NCBI GenBank assembly: GCA_038246645.1
Contig: JBBRVS010000244.1
Location: forward strand, 1 to 7,296
DNA from: JAHCHG01 sp038246645
GTDB taxonomy: Bacteria; Acidobacteriota; Blastocatellia; Pyrinomonadales; Pyrinomonadaceae
Direction of reading: 5' to 3'
Length of the DNA stretch: 7,296 nt
A model generated the notes under the pieces. That model was not told where the DNA came from, ran no database searches, and saw only the letters and a program-made list of their open reading frames with translations. Below, one piece after another: positions 1 through 6,216 of the stretch (within the stretch, counting starts at the first letter, position 1; each line of letters starts with the position of its first letter). The translations under genes and the position numbers were made by a program.

Positions 1-272
1 AGCGCGATGTCAAAACTCGAAGAGCGCAAGCCCTTTAATTGCCGACGCGCATTAATCATCATTTTTCCGAGCTTTTCCTTGCGGCGCAGAGATTTCGTGT
101 CAACTTCGATCAAATTATCCAAAAGCGCGTTATTTTGCAGAATTGCCGCCGAACCGCGTTCGACCACCCAGGAGATTTCCGCTTCGGGCAAAGCGCGGCG
201 AATTGCCGCCAGAGTCGGCAGAGTATGCACGACATCGCCGATACTGCTCAGTTTGACAATCAGAATTTTCAT
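1..272 (-). CDS. Lipopolysaccharide heptosyltransferase (GT9 family), N-terminal part, cut by the left edge
   Basis: Ninety codons of the N-terminus are present and the rest lies beyond the left edge. The protein starts MKILIVKLSSIGDVVHTLPT, the classic opening of ADP-heptose:LPS heptosyltransferases: a first beta strand followed by the S-S-I-G-D-V-V-H-T-L-P loop. Next come an AAIRRALPEAEISWVVERG segment and an LLDNLIEVD segment, both typical of the WaaC-like N-terminal Rossmann domain. Members of the family transfer heptose from an ADP-sugar to the lipid A-Kdo core at the cytoplasmic face of the inner membrane. The ATG at 270-272 is chosen because it gives exactly the canonical start. AAAAGG touches the ATG directly, too close to be a normal ribosome site. 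A weak promoter-like pair, TTCACC-N17-TACTAT, lies just upstream on this strand. Which heptosyltransferase subtype it is (I, II or a general GT9) cannot be fixed from 90 residues. Confidence 0.88.
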   Translation of the reverse strand, partial: MKILIVKLSSIGDVVHTLPTLAAIRRALPEAEISWVVERGSAAILQNNALLDNLIEVDTKSLRRKEKLGKMMINARRQLKGLRSSSFDIA

Positions 273-425
273 CCTTTTAGATAGTAAATGCTGAAAGGGA
301 ATTGGTGAAGTCGGGAAGTTTGCAAAATTCTAATTCTCGATGGTTTTTATCATTTAAGCCGACTCGTTTTTCGCTAAAAAAGGTGTGGCGAATTTTACTT
401 GAAATAGTTTATTGTATAAATTAAG

Positions 426-450
426 GGTTTTAGAAAAAGCCTGTAAAACC
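426..450 (+). promoter_or_regulatory. Leader hairpin just before the FHA-GGDEF start
   Basis: GGTTTTA at 426-432 is the exact inverse of TAAAACC at 444-450, with an 11-base loop, and TTTTC follows. The hairpin ends nine bases before the ATG at 460. It could be a weak attenuator, or it could hide the initiation region. If translation began at the upstream TTG (412), it would instead be coding sequence. The only promoter-like element seen upstream is TATAAA at 415-420, with no convincing -35. Confidence 0.25.
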
Positions 451-459
451 TTTTCATAT

Positions 460-1383
460 ATGAACAAACCAAAACGTGATTTGCGACCGGCGTTAGTTTC
501 TCTTAACGGTGATTTGATTGCCGTTCCGATTCTGCTTGAACGCGAAGAAGTTACGTTGGGACGCGCTCTCGAAGCCGATGTTCGCATTAACGATTTCAGA
601 GTTTCCCGGCAACACGCGCAAATTATTACCGTTCACAATTCGGAAGACGGTTCTGAAAATTATCTGCTCAGAGATCTGCATTCGAGAAACGGCACGATTC
701 TGAACGGGCTGAAAGTCGTGCAGGAATTTTTGCAGAACGGCGATAAAATCATGATCGGCGAACAGATCTTTCGCTTCGACCTGATGGACGAAATCGATCA
801 CGAATATCAGAGGCAAATTCGCCGTCTGCTCTCGCACGACGATCTGACCGGACTGCTTTCGAGCCGTTCGTTTTTTTCCGAACTTCGCCGCGAAGCCGCC
901 CGCGCCGCGCACGAAAAAAAGCCTTTTTGTGTTTTGATGATGGACATTGATTACTTTAAAACCGTTAATGACACTTACGGGCATCTGACAGGCAGTAAAA
1001 CTCTGGAAGAAATTGGCAGTTGTATCACGCAAAACCTCCGAACGGGCGACGTTGCCGCGCGTTTCGGCGGCGAGGAATTCGCCGCATTTCTGCTCGATGC
1101 CGAACCCGCGCAAGGGATTGTCGCGGCGGAAAGATTTCGCCGCGCAATTGAACAATGTGAATTTACCGTAATCAAAAGAGGACAATTTCCCGGAATTCAT
1201 CACGTGACGATGAGCGTCGGAATGGCTTCGTTTCCCAACGATTCACACGATCCGATCGAGCTGATCGAAATGGCGGATTCCGCACTTTATCACGCCAAAC
1301 GTGAAGGCAGAAACCGCGTCTGCACGTATCAGGAAGTTCATCCCGAAGAACTGGACAAAACCCTGCCGCCGCGCGCATTTTAA
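460..1383 (+). CDS. FHA-GGDEF diguanylate cyclase
   Basis: A 307-residue cytoplasmic signalling protein expected to make cyclic di-GMP from two GTP. Residues about 12-108 form a forkhead-associated domain, with the phosphothreonine-binding signature TLGR (32-35), SRQH (49-52) and NGT..NG (77-83). Residues about 120-290 form a GGDEF domain: DDLTGL (127-132), the metal-binding stretch MDIDYFK (161-167), and an active GGEEF (203-207). RTGD at 194-197 lies exactly five residues before GGEEF, which is the position of the product-binding inhibitory I-site (RxxD). No membrane segment or signal peptide is visible. The frame can be extended to a TTG at 412, but ATG 460 gives a compact protein with the FHA domain near its start; neither start has a good ribosome site. 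It is divergent from the heptosyltransferase and lies 318 bases upstream of the pilus-type genes. Bdellovibrio DgcB is a studied enzyme with the same domain pair. Confidence 0.92.
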   Translation: MNKPKRDLRPALVSLNGDLIAVPILLEREEVTLGRALEADVRINDFRVSRQHAQIITVHNSEDGSENYLLRDLHSRNGTILNGLKVVQEFLQNGDKIMIGEQIFRFDLMDEIDHEYQRQIRRLLSHDDLTGLLSSRSFFSELRREAARAAHEKKPFCVLMMDIDYFKTVNDTYGHLTGSKTLEEIGSCITQNLRTGDVAARFGGEEFAAFLLDAEPAQGIVAAERFRRAIEQCEFTVIKRGQFPGIHHVTMSVGMASFPNDSHDPIELIEMADSALYHAKREGRNRVCTYQEVHPEELDKTLPPRAF

Positions 1384-1701
1384 ATTTTTGCAACTTTTAG
1401 TTTCGCTCAAACGTGAAAAGAGCAAGACGGGATAAATAGAATAGTAATTTCCCTCCTGAAGTTGTTTAAGACAAGTGTGTCTGAGGAAAGATACATCTTT
1501 TATCAATTCTTAAACATCTTCCTAAAACAAGGCTGAGAGATTTTATATTTCAGGCAATTATATAGATAGGCACGAAACACTGGGGACAATTCCTTTGTTT
1601 CGTGCTAAAATCCCAAGAGTTTTGGATTTTGAGTTTTTGAATTTTCACTTAAAACTTATGAATTCAAGACTTTAATAATCCAATTATTTGATTTAAAACC
1701 T
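1384..1701. other. AT-rich gap with several small inverted repeats, no gene
   Basis: This 318-base stretch holds no convincing ORF. It contains AGACA/TGTCT (1469-1473/1478-1482, four-base loop), AAAGA/TCTTT (1487-1491/1496-1500), a 10-bp stem at 1570-1605, and AAAATCC/GGATTTT (1607-1613/1624-1630). A near-tandem T-rich repeat follows: GAGTTTTGGATTTT at 1617-1630, then GAGTTTTTGAATTTT at 1631-1645. It must contain the end of the FHA-GGDEF transcript and most likely the promoter of the pilN block. No clear -35/-10 pair and no U-run terminator could be picked out. Confidence 0.6.
1570..1605. repeat. 10-bp inverted repeat with 16-base loop
   Basis: GCACGAAACA at 1570-1579 is the perfect inverse of TGTTTCGTGC at 1596-1605. 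GGGA and TTCC within the loop could extend the pairing. No T-run follows directly, so it is not a textbook terminator. A second T-rich hairpin begins two bases later. It could be a transcript-end structure, a leader element or a DNA operator for the pilN block. Confidence 0.4.
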
Positions 1702-2328
1702 GTGATTACCAAACTAAATCTTGCCAGCAATCCTTTTCGCAACCGGACACTGCCGTACGTGACGGCTCTGATTCTGCTTGCCCTCGCCGTCGCCGGAGCC
1801 GTTCTCAGTTTTAGCAAACTCAGTAATATTAATGCTGAAAGCGACATCGTTAAAACAGATATTGACGCGATGCAAAAAGAGGTTACGGCTTTAAGGGAAG
1901 AAGGCGCAAAAGTCCGGCAAGCTCTAACGCCCGAACAACAGGCACTCTTGATTGCTTCGCATAAACTCGTTGCCAGTAAATCGTTCGGCTGGTCGCGTCT
2001 TTTTGCCGATCTGGAAGCCGTTTTACCGGGCAGCGTGAGTGCCTCGCGTATCAGCGTTCAGAATATTTTCAAGGACGGCGACCGCATCAAAGCCGAACTG
2101 GATTTCAGCGTTTTGAGCCGCGATTATCAGAGCGTTATGGCGTTGATCGCCAATATGAACAATTCCGGCATTTTCAAAGCCGAACTGCGCGGGCAGAATT
2201 TGCAGAAAACCGACCGCATCACTTTTACGGAATACAATCTGCATATCATCTATTCGCCGCGCACCTATCTGCCGACAAACACTAATCCGACGGATTTAAC
2301 GCGGAATAATCAAGGAGGAACGCAGTAA
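1702..2328 (+). CDS. pilN: PilN-like type IV pilus / type II secretion inner-membrane assembly protein
   Basis: A 208-residue bitopic protein. It has a short cytoplasmic start (LNLASNPFRNRT, residues 5-16), one membrane helix at about 18-38, a helical or coiled-coil stretch at about 45-90, and a periplasmic alpha-beta domain. The PilN-type segment W..LFADLEAVLPGSVSASRI lies at 97-117. In known systems PilN uses its cytoplasmic start to bind the actin-like PilM and its periplasmic domain to pair with PilO, forming the alignment ring between motor and secretin. The start is GTG at 1702; no in-frame ATG or TTG lies nearby upstream, no strong Shine-Dalgarno is visible, and the family opening begins exactly there. 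The stop (2326-2328) touches the ATG of the PilO-like gene. No pilM is present upstream. Assignment rests on topology, the W..L..LP motif and gene order. Confidence 0.8.
   Translation: MITKLNLASNPFRNRTLPYVTALILLALAVAGAVLSFSKLSNINAESDIVKTDIDAMQKEVTALREEGAKVRQALTPEQQALLIASHKLVASKSFGWSRLFADLEAVLPGSVSASRISVQNIFKDGDRIKAELDFSVLSRDYQSVMALIANMNNSGIFKAELRGQNLQKTDRITFTEYNLHIIYSPRTYLPTNTNPTDLTRNNQGGTQ
2312..2318 (+). promoter_or_regulatory. Strong ribosome binding site for the PilO-like gene
   Basis: AAGGAGG lies inside the last codons of the PilN-like gene, ten bases before the ATG at 2329. It fixes that start and shows the two genes are translated from one transcript. The PilN-like gene itself has no comparable site. 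Confidence 0.8.
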
Positions 2329-3297
2329 ATGGCAGAGAATTTAAAACCCGAAGAACAAAACGAAAATTCCGAAGAATCCAAAAAACAAGCGGAAATTACC
2401 GTCAATGATTACGGCGCAACAAAAGATTCGACCGTGGTTATCGAAGAAGAAGACCGCACGGTGATGCTCACCGAAGATGAAACCATCATCATCGAAAAAA
2501 CGCCGAAAGCGTGGGGCATTGTTCCGAAAAATCGTCCGCGAAAGGTTTACGGCGGAATGTGGGGACAGGCGGAAATCGCCACCGTCGGTTTGAGCGTTCT
2601 GGCACTTCTGGCGGTTTTTGTGCTTTATATGTTTTTTGTTCTGCCGGCGCAGAAGGAACTCGAAACCGCTAAAGCCCGGCGCGATCAGATTGAAGCCGAG
2701 TTCAAATCGGCAGAAAGCAAATACGGCTCGATCACCAGTACCCAAACGCAGGTTTCCAAAATCGTTGACAGCATTAATGAATTTGAAACGAGATTTCTGC
2801 CGGCGGAAACTTCCGGCAAATCCGCGCTTTACGAGCGGCTCAACGGCTTGATCGGTGCTTACGGGCTGGTTAATTCGAGCGGACCCGATTATGTGCCGCT
2901 TGAAATTATTGATCCGCAACGCCGCCAGCAGACGGAAAACGAACGCGGCAGAGATAAATTAATGAGTCTTTTTCCGGGCGTTTTCGTCTCCGTTACGGTC
3001 GAAGGCTCGTATCAGAATTTGCGCCGCTTTATCAAAGACATTGAAATGAGCAACCAGTTTATCATGGTCAGCGCGGTCGAATTCGTTCCGGCGGACAAGC
3101 AAACCGACAAGCCTCCGGCGCAGCAAACTCAGCAAATCAGTCAGGACGGACAGCCTCCGGCGAATAATCTGCAAAGACTGGACGAAATTTACCGGGCGAA
3201 AGTGCGCGGGGAAATCGTCAGCTTGAAACTAGAAATGGCGGCATATTTCCGCCGCCCGAACTATACACCGTTTACGACCGAAGTCAGTGCCAGATAG
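2329..3297 (+). CDS. pilO: PilO-like type IV pilus / type II secretion assembly protein with long acidic cytoplasmic N-terminus
   Basis: A 322-residue protein in the PilO position. Residues 1-80 are cytoplasmic and very acidic in the first 60, rich in Glu and Asp with scattered Thr (T34, T44, T48, T52). A basic NRPRK stretch follows. One membrane helix (about 82-105) leads into a coiled coil (about 107-155). The periplasmic domain continues to about 310, with PilO-like elements FLPAE (156-160), VFVSVTVEGSYQNLRRFI (218-235) and VSLKLEMAAYF (297-307). A Gln/Pro-rich insert (256-280) lies inside this domain. PilO normally pairs with PilN and contacts PilP. The usual PilO is roughly 200 residues, so the extra length comes from the acidic tail and the insert. 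It directly follows pilN with the stop and ATG touching, and a strong ribosome site. The family call is supported more by architecture than by any single motif. Confidence 0.78.
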   Translation: MAENLKPEEQNENSEESKKQAEITVNDYGATKDSTVVIEEEDRTVMLTEDETIIIEKTPKAWGIVPKNRPRKVYGGMWGQAEIATVGLSVLALLAVFVLYMFFVLPAQKELETAKARRDQIEAEFKSAESKYGSITSTQTQVSKIVDSINEFETRFLPAETSGKSALYERLNGLIGAYGLVNSSGPDYVPLEIIDPQRRQQTENERGRDKLMSLFPGVFVSVTVEGSYQNLRRFIKDIEMSNQFIMVSAVEFVPADKQTDKPPAQQTQQISQDGQPPANNLQRLDEIYRAKVRGEIVSLKLEMAAYFRRPNYTPFTTEVSAR

Positions 3298-3323
3298 TTT
3301 TTTTTGGAAAGATTTACGAGAAG

Positions 3324-4415
3324 ATGAAAATTTTTGAAGGCAAAAGCCCGGAAGAAAGAAACAAAATTATTGCGGCAATCGTGCTTGGCGTGCTGGCGGT
3401 GCTTGCTCTGACTTATACGTTTTCGGGGATGTTTTTTCCGAGCCGGAAAACCAATGTTACCGTTAATGTTTCGCCGACTCCGACTCCGGCGATTCGAAAC
3501 GCTTCGCAAAATCCGAATCTGCCGAGTCAGCAGGATATGGATTTCGCTTATACGACCACGCCCGTCGTTTATAATCCGGGAAATTTTAACGCGCCGGACG
3601 CGGGCAGAAATATCTTCGCCTTTGTCGAAGCCGGAAAACCGACTCCGTATAGCCCGACCCCGACCCCGCCGTTGCCGCCGCAAACGCCGACACCGACACC
3701 GCCGCCGCCGGATATATTTCTTGCTTATGCTACTCCGCAGAGCGTCTATGCGGGTTCAAAAGGCTTTCCTCTGCAAATCAGCGGCGACAGATTTACGCCC
3801 GATTCGCTGATTTTGTTTAACGGAAGTCAGCTGCCGACGACTTACATCAGTCCGCAGAGTCTTTCTACGCAGATTGCCGACGGTTTGATCGTCTTTCCGG
3901 GAACGCGAAATATCACGGTTATTACGCCTGACGGAAAATTTTCAAATATGATCACGCTCAACGTGCAGGAGCCGCCGAAACCGCAATTTAAATATATCGG
4001 AATGATCGCCCGCAAACTCAGTAATAATGATATGGCGTATTTTGAAGAACCCGGCAAGGAAACGCCTTTCGGAGCGCGGCTTAATGATGTGGTCTTGACT
4101 CGTTTTCGCCTGCGAAGCATCTCGGCGGAAGAGGTTATTTTTGAAGATACGACTTTAGGATTTCGGCACAAACTCCCGCTGACCCGCCCGACTGCCGGAC
4201 AAACTGCTTCGTCAATAGGTTCGCCGAATCCGCGCGGCGGCGGCAATTTTCCTATTACTACTCAACCGCCAATCGGTATTCAACAACCGACCAATCCGTG
4301 CGTTCCGGGAATTCCGTGTGATCTTCAGCGTTATAATCCGACACCGCGACCAACGCCGCCGGATTCCGATCTGGATGTTGATGATGATGAGGATGGAAAT
4401 GAGAAAAAACCGTAA
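3324..4415 (+). CDS. PilP/GspC-position membrane protein with IPT/TIG domain
   Basis: A 363-residue protein. A short cytoplasmic start (1-13) is followed by a membrane helix (about 14-36) and a long Pro/Thr-rich periplasmic linker (about 50-130) that contains an AGRNIFAFVEA block (93-103). Residues about 131-215 look like an IPT/TIG immunoglobulin-like domain: ATPQSVYAGSKGFPLQISG, then the GDRFTPDSLILFNG core and the N-x-I-T-L-N-V end. Residues about 222-288 look like the small beta domain of PilP and the GspC homology region: FKYIGMIA, a Phe-Gly turn before ARLNDVVL, then ISAEEVIFE. A Pro-rich tail with Cys326 and Cys332 and an acidic end closes the protein. PilP and GspC connect the inner-membrane ring to the secretin. 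Here the anchor is a helix rather than the lipobox usual in PilP. GAGAAG just before the ATG, or GGAAAG further up, serves as ribosome site. The PilP-like part is inferred. Confidence 0.7.
   Translation: MKIFEGKSPEERNKIIAAIVLGVLAVLALTYTFSGMFFPSRKTNVTVNVSPTPTPAIRNASQNPNLPSQQDMDFAYTTTPVVYNPGNFNAPDAGRNIFAFVEAGKPTPYSPTPTPPLPPQTPTPTPPPPDIFLAYATPQSVYAGSKGFPLQISGDRFTPDSLILFNGSQLPTTYISPQSLSTQIADGLIVFPGTRNITVITPDGKFSNMITLNVQEPPKPQFKYIGMIARKLSNNDMAYFEEPGKETPFGARLNDVVLTRFRLRSISAEEVIFEDTTLGFRHKLPLTRPTAGQTASSIGSPNPRGGGNFPITTQPPIGIQQPTNPCVPGIPCDLQRYNPTPRPTPPDSDLDVDDDEDGNEKKP
4389..4392 (+). promoter_or_regulatory. Ribosome binding site deciding the pseudopilin start
   Basis: GAGG lies six bases before the ATG at 4399, inside the acidic 3' end of the upstream gene. 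It favours 4399 over the five other in-frame ATGs at 4375, 4381, 4384, 4387 and 4393. Confidence 0.55.
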
Positions 4416-5124
4416 AGTGCAAAATCGGGGATTGCGGATTTTTAAATCGAATACGCAATCCGAAGCCGGAATGTCTATGCTGGCGGTCATGGCGGCAATG
4501 GTTATTTTTGCGATTGCGCTGCTGGCGGTTGCGCCGACCATTCAGCAGGGAGTTCAACGCGAAAAGGAACTCGAATCTATTCGCCGCGGCGAGGAAGTTG
4601 CCAATGCGATCCGGCAGTATGTCGAGTTTCATCGCGGCACGAAATTGCCGAATTCGATTGACGAACTTCTCGAAGGTCTGCCGCAAGGCACGAAAAAACG
4701 CCAGATTTTGCGAGCTTCGGCGGTGGTTGATCCGCTCAGCGAAGACGGCAAATGGCGGCTTGTCCAGCCCCAAAGTCAGGCTTTCCTGAATTTCGGAAGG
4801 CGTGTCCAAACTTATAATAACGGTCTTCTGCCGTCGAGTCCGAGTCAGGTTTTTGACCGCTACGCGCTTCCGCTCGTCAACATTCTAAATACCGGAAGTG
4901 AAGAAGATACCAAAGAGGCGGACGACGCGGAATTTGATGAAATAACCGATAATGTCCCGTTTATCGGCGTTGCCAGCCAGAGCAAAAATAAATCTATCAT
5001 TGCCTATTACGGCATCGAAAATCACAGCAAATGGATTTTTACGCCGATGTTTCGCGGAACCGGCGTGAGCGGTATAAACACCCGGAAAAATGCGACCAAT
5101 AATCAAAGGATTGATGAAAATTAA
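4399..5124 (+). CDS. Minor pseudopilin-like protein (type II secretion / type IV pilus), lacking Glu+5
   Basis: A 241-residue protein with a basic leader (MRKNRK...) and a class III-like processing region SEAG|MSMLAV at residues 21-30. A hydrophobic helix (about 25-46) follows, then an amphipathic stretch (47-80) with REKELESIRRGEEVANAIR at 54-72. This is the layout of a prepilin cleaved after Gly24 by a prepilin peptidase. The normally conserved Glu at position +5 is Ala29, as seen in some minor pseudopilins of the GspK/PilX kind. LPNSIDELLEG (83-93), DPLSEDGKWRLV (111-122) and PFIGVASQSKNKSIIAYYG (187-205) are recognisable blocks of a type II secretion-like family I recall from Acidobacteria. 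It overlaps the upstream gene by 17 bases and closes the block at a strong terminator. The frame is open back to 4318, but those residues would be an implausible leader. Cleavage and partner are inferred. Confidence 0.75.
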   Translation: MRKNRKVQNRGLRIFKSNTQSEAGMSMLAVMAAMVIFAIALLAVAPTIQQGVQREKELESIRRGEEVANAIRQYVEFHRGTKLPNSIDELLEGLPQGTKKRQILRASAVVDPLSEDGKWRLVQPQSQAFLNFGRRVQTYNNGLLPSSPSQVFDRYALPLVNILNTGSEEDTKEADDAEFDEITDNVPFIGVASQSKNKSIIAYYGIENHSKWIFTPMFRGTGVSGINTRKNATNNQRIDEN

Positions 5125-5178
5125 TCTCAATAAAAAAAACGGCTTGAAAATTTTTCAAGCCGTTTTTTTATTGAGATT
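5123..5178. terminator. Bidirectional intrinsic terminator between convergent genes
   Basis: About 27 base pairs fold with one bulged A (5139). The core is CGGCTTGAAAA (5140-5150) against TTTTCAAGCCG (5152-5162), flanked by an A-run (5132-5139) and a T-run (5163-5169). It therefore gives a U-tract when read from either side. The outer arms begin inside the stop codons of the pseudopilin gene (5122-5124) and of the channel gene (5178-5180, minus), so one element serves both. Confidence 0.93.
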
Positions 5179-6109
5179 TATAAATCTTCCTTCTTGTAAT
5201 CTGAAGATAAATCTACATTATCTTCGTTTTTTATAATCACCGGATTTGTCGGATAAAGATCAATTTTAGCTTCTCTTAGTTCCCGGTTTATGCCCATCGC
5301 CACTTCATCAAACACCTTGAGCGGACTGTTTTTGTCGGTATCAACCCAGAAATAAACCGAAAGATTTATGCCTTCGGCGACCAGATCGGTGACATAAACA
5401 GTTGGATTCGGCTCGGCAACGATTGTTTCCAGATTTTCTAAAACTCTTAAAATAACAGCTTTAGCTTCCTGAACCTTCGATTCGTAACCGATGATGATCT
5501 TCAGACGCATTCTCCGGTGCGAGCCAGCACTGCGGATGACCAGCGCATTCGAATACATTTCGCCGTTCGGAATCAGAATCTGTTCGCCGTCGTCCATTCC
5601 GAGCCGCGTGTGGCGCGAACGCCGATGTATTTTACCGAGCCTTGTTTATCTTTGATAAAAATATAATCGCCGATATGAAACGGCTGTTTCCATAAAATTA
5701 AAACGCCTGACAGCAGATTATTCAAAATATCCTTCGTTGCAAAACCGACGATAAATGACGTAAAACCCAAACCTGCAATAAGTTGACCGAAACTGAAATT
5801 CGGAATGACAATCGTTAGAGCGGTGAAAAAACCCAAAACAAAGATCGTTATGGTAATTAAACGGCTGACCAGAATCCGCAGACGATTATCGAGCCTCGTG
5901 CGTTTTGATGTTGATAAAAAGATCGCTTTGAAAATTTTGCCGAGCAGCCAGAAAAATGACAGTACGATAATTCCGGCGGCAACTAAAGGCAATTGCTGAA
6001 TTATTTGATTTATCAGATTATCAATCGAACTGTAGGCGACATTCGTAACTTCCGAGGCATTTTCGATTATTTTCCCCGATGTGTTTGTATTCGTATTTTG
6101 TAAAAACAT
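5178..6109 (-). pseudogene. MscS-family mechanosensitive ion channel, interrupted by one frameshift
   Basis: The two halves lie in different frames and join into one 309-residue MscS protein. The first half (ATG 6107-6109, residues 1-168) has membrane helices at about 35-63, 79-103 and 108-140. The third contains the pore-lining stretch GFATKDILNNLLSGVLIL (122-139), followed by PFHIGDYI and GSVKYIGVRATR. Family members continue with a short linker and DG..V.IPN. Here that appears in the other frame as LGMDDGEQILIPNG, running to the stop at 5178. Removing one CG from the CGCG run at 5605-5608 restores the frame and the family spacing exactly. Read as given, the protein stops after 178 residues, just after the pore. 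Such channels open under membrane tension to release solutes during osmotic downshock. Both halves are otherwise intact, so this is either a very recent mutation or a sequence error. Confidence 0.85.
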
Positions 6110-6216
6110 ATTTCTCTGTATAAAAAGTTAAAAAGTTATTGTTATAATCAAAACTACTATTTTATCGCGTTAACGGCGAAATTCAAAAAATGGCGGTTTT
6201 AAAGTGTTTTGAGGGC

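Noticed and set aside
7..294. Two plus-strand open frames at the left edge
   Set aside because: They are antisense to the heptosyltransferase start, whose translation is unmistakable.
412..459. TTG at 412 as start of the FHA-GGDEF protein
   Set aside because: The 16 extra residues add nothing to the FHA domain, there is no ribosome site, and ATG 460 is closer to the domain. It is not fully excluded.
493..1203. Long minus-strand open frame (236 codons) opposite the FHA-GGDEF gene
   Set aside because: It lies wholly antisense to a gene with clear domains, and its translation shows no family motif.
1531..1545. GGCTGAGAGA as part of a TPP riboswitch
   Set aside because: Only the CTGAGA core is present; the other conserved TPP helices and the second sensor arm are missing, and no thiamine gene follows.
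1384..1701. c-di-GMP riboswitch between the cyclase and pilN genes
   Set aside because: This was attractive by context, but I could not find the conserved GEMM core motifs.
2341..2919. Minus-strand open frame (192 codons) opposite the PilO-like gene
   Set aside because: It is Phe- and Arg-rich shadow coding created by the Glu/Lys-rich codons of the opposite strand.
3640..3716. Short tandem repeats in CCGAC/CCGCCG codons
   Set aside because: This is explained by the Pro/Thr linker of the PilP-position protein; no array with regular spacers, so not a CRISPR or independent repeat.
4318..4398. Upstream start of the pseudopilin at 4318
   Set aside because: It would add 27 odd residues inside the upstream gene; the prepilin-like leader and GAGG favour 4399.
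6122..6137. Tandem AAAAAGTT before the channel gene
   Set aside because: Two copies of an AT-rich octamer are not enough to call a regulatory site.
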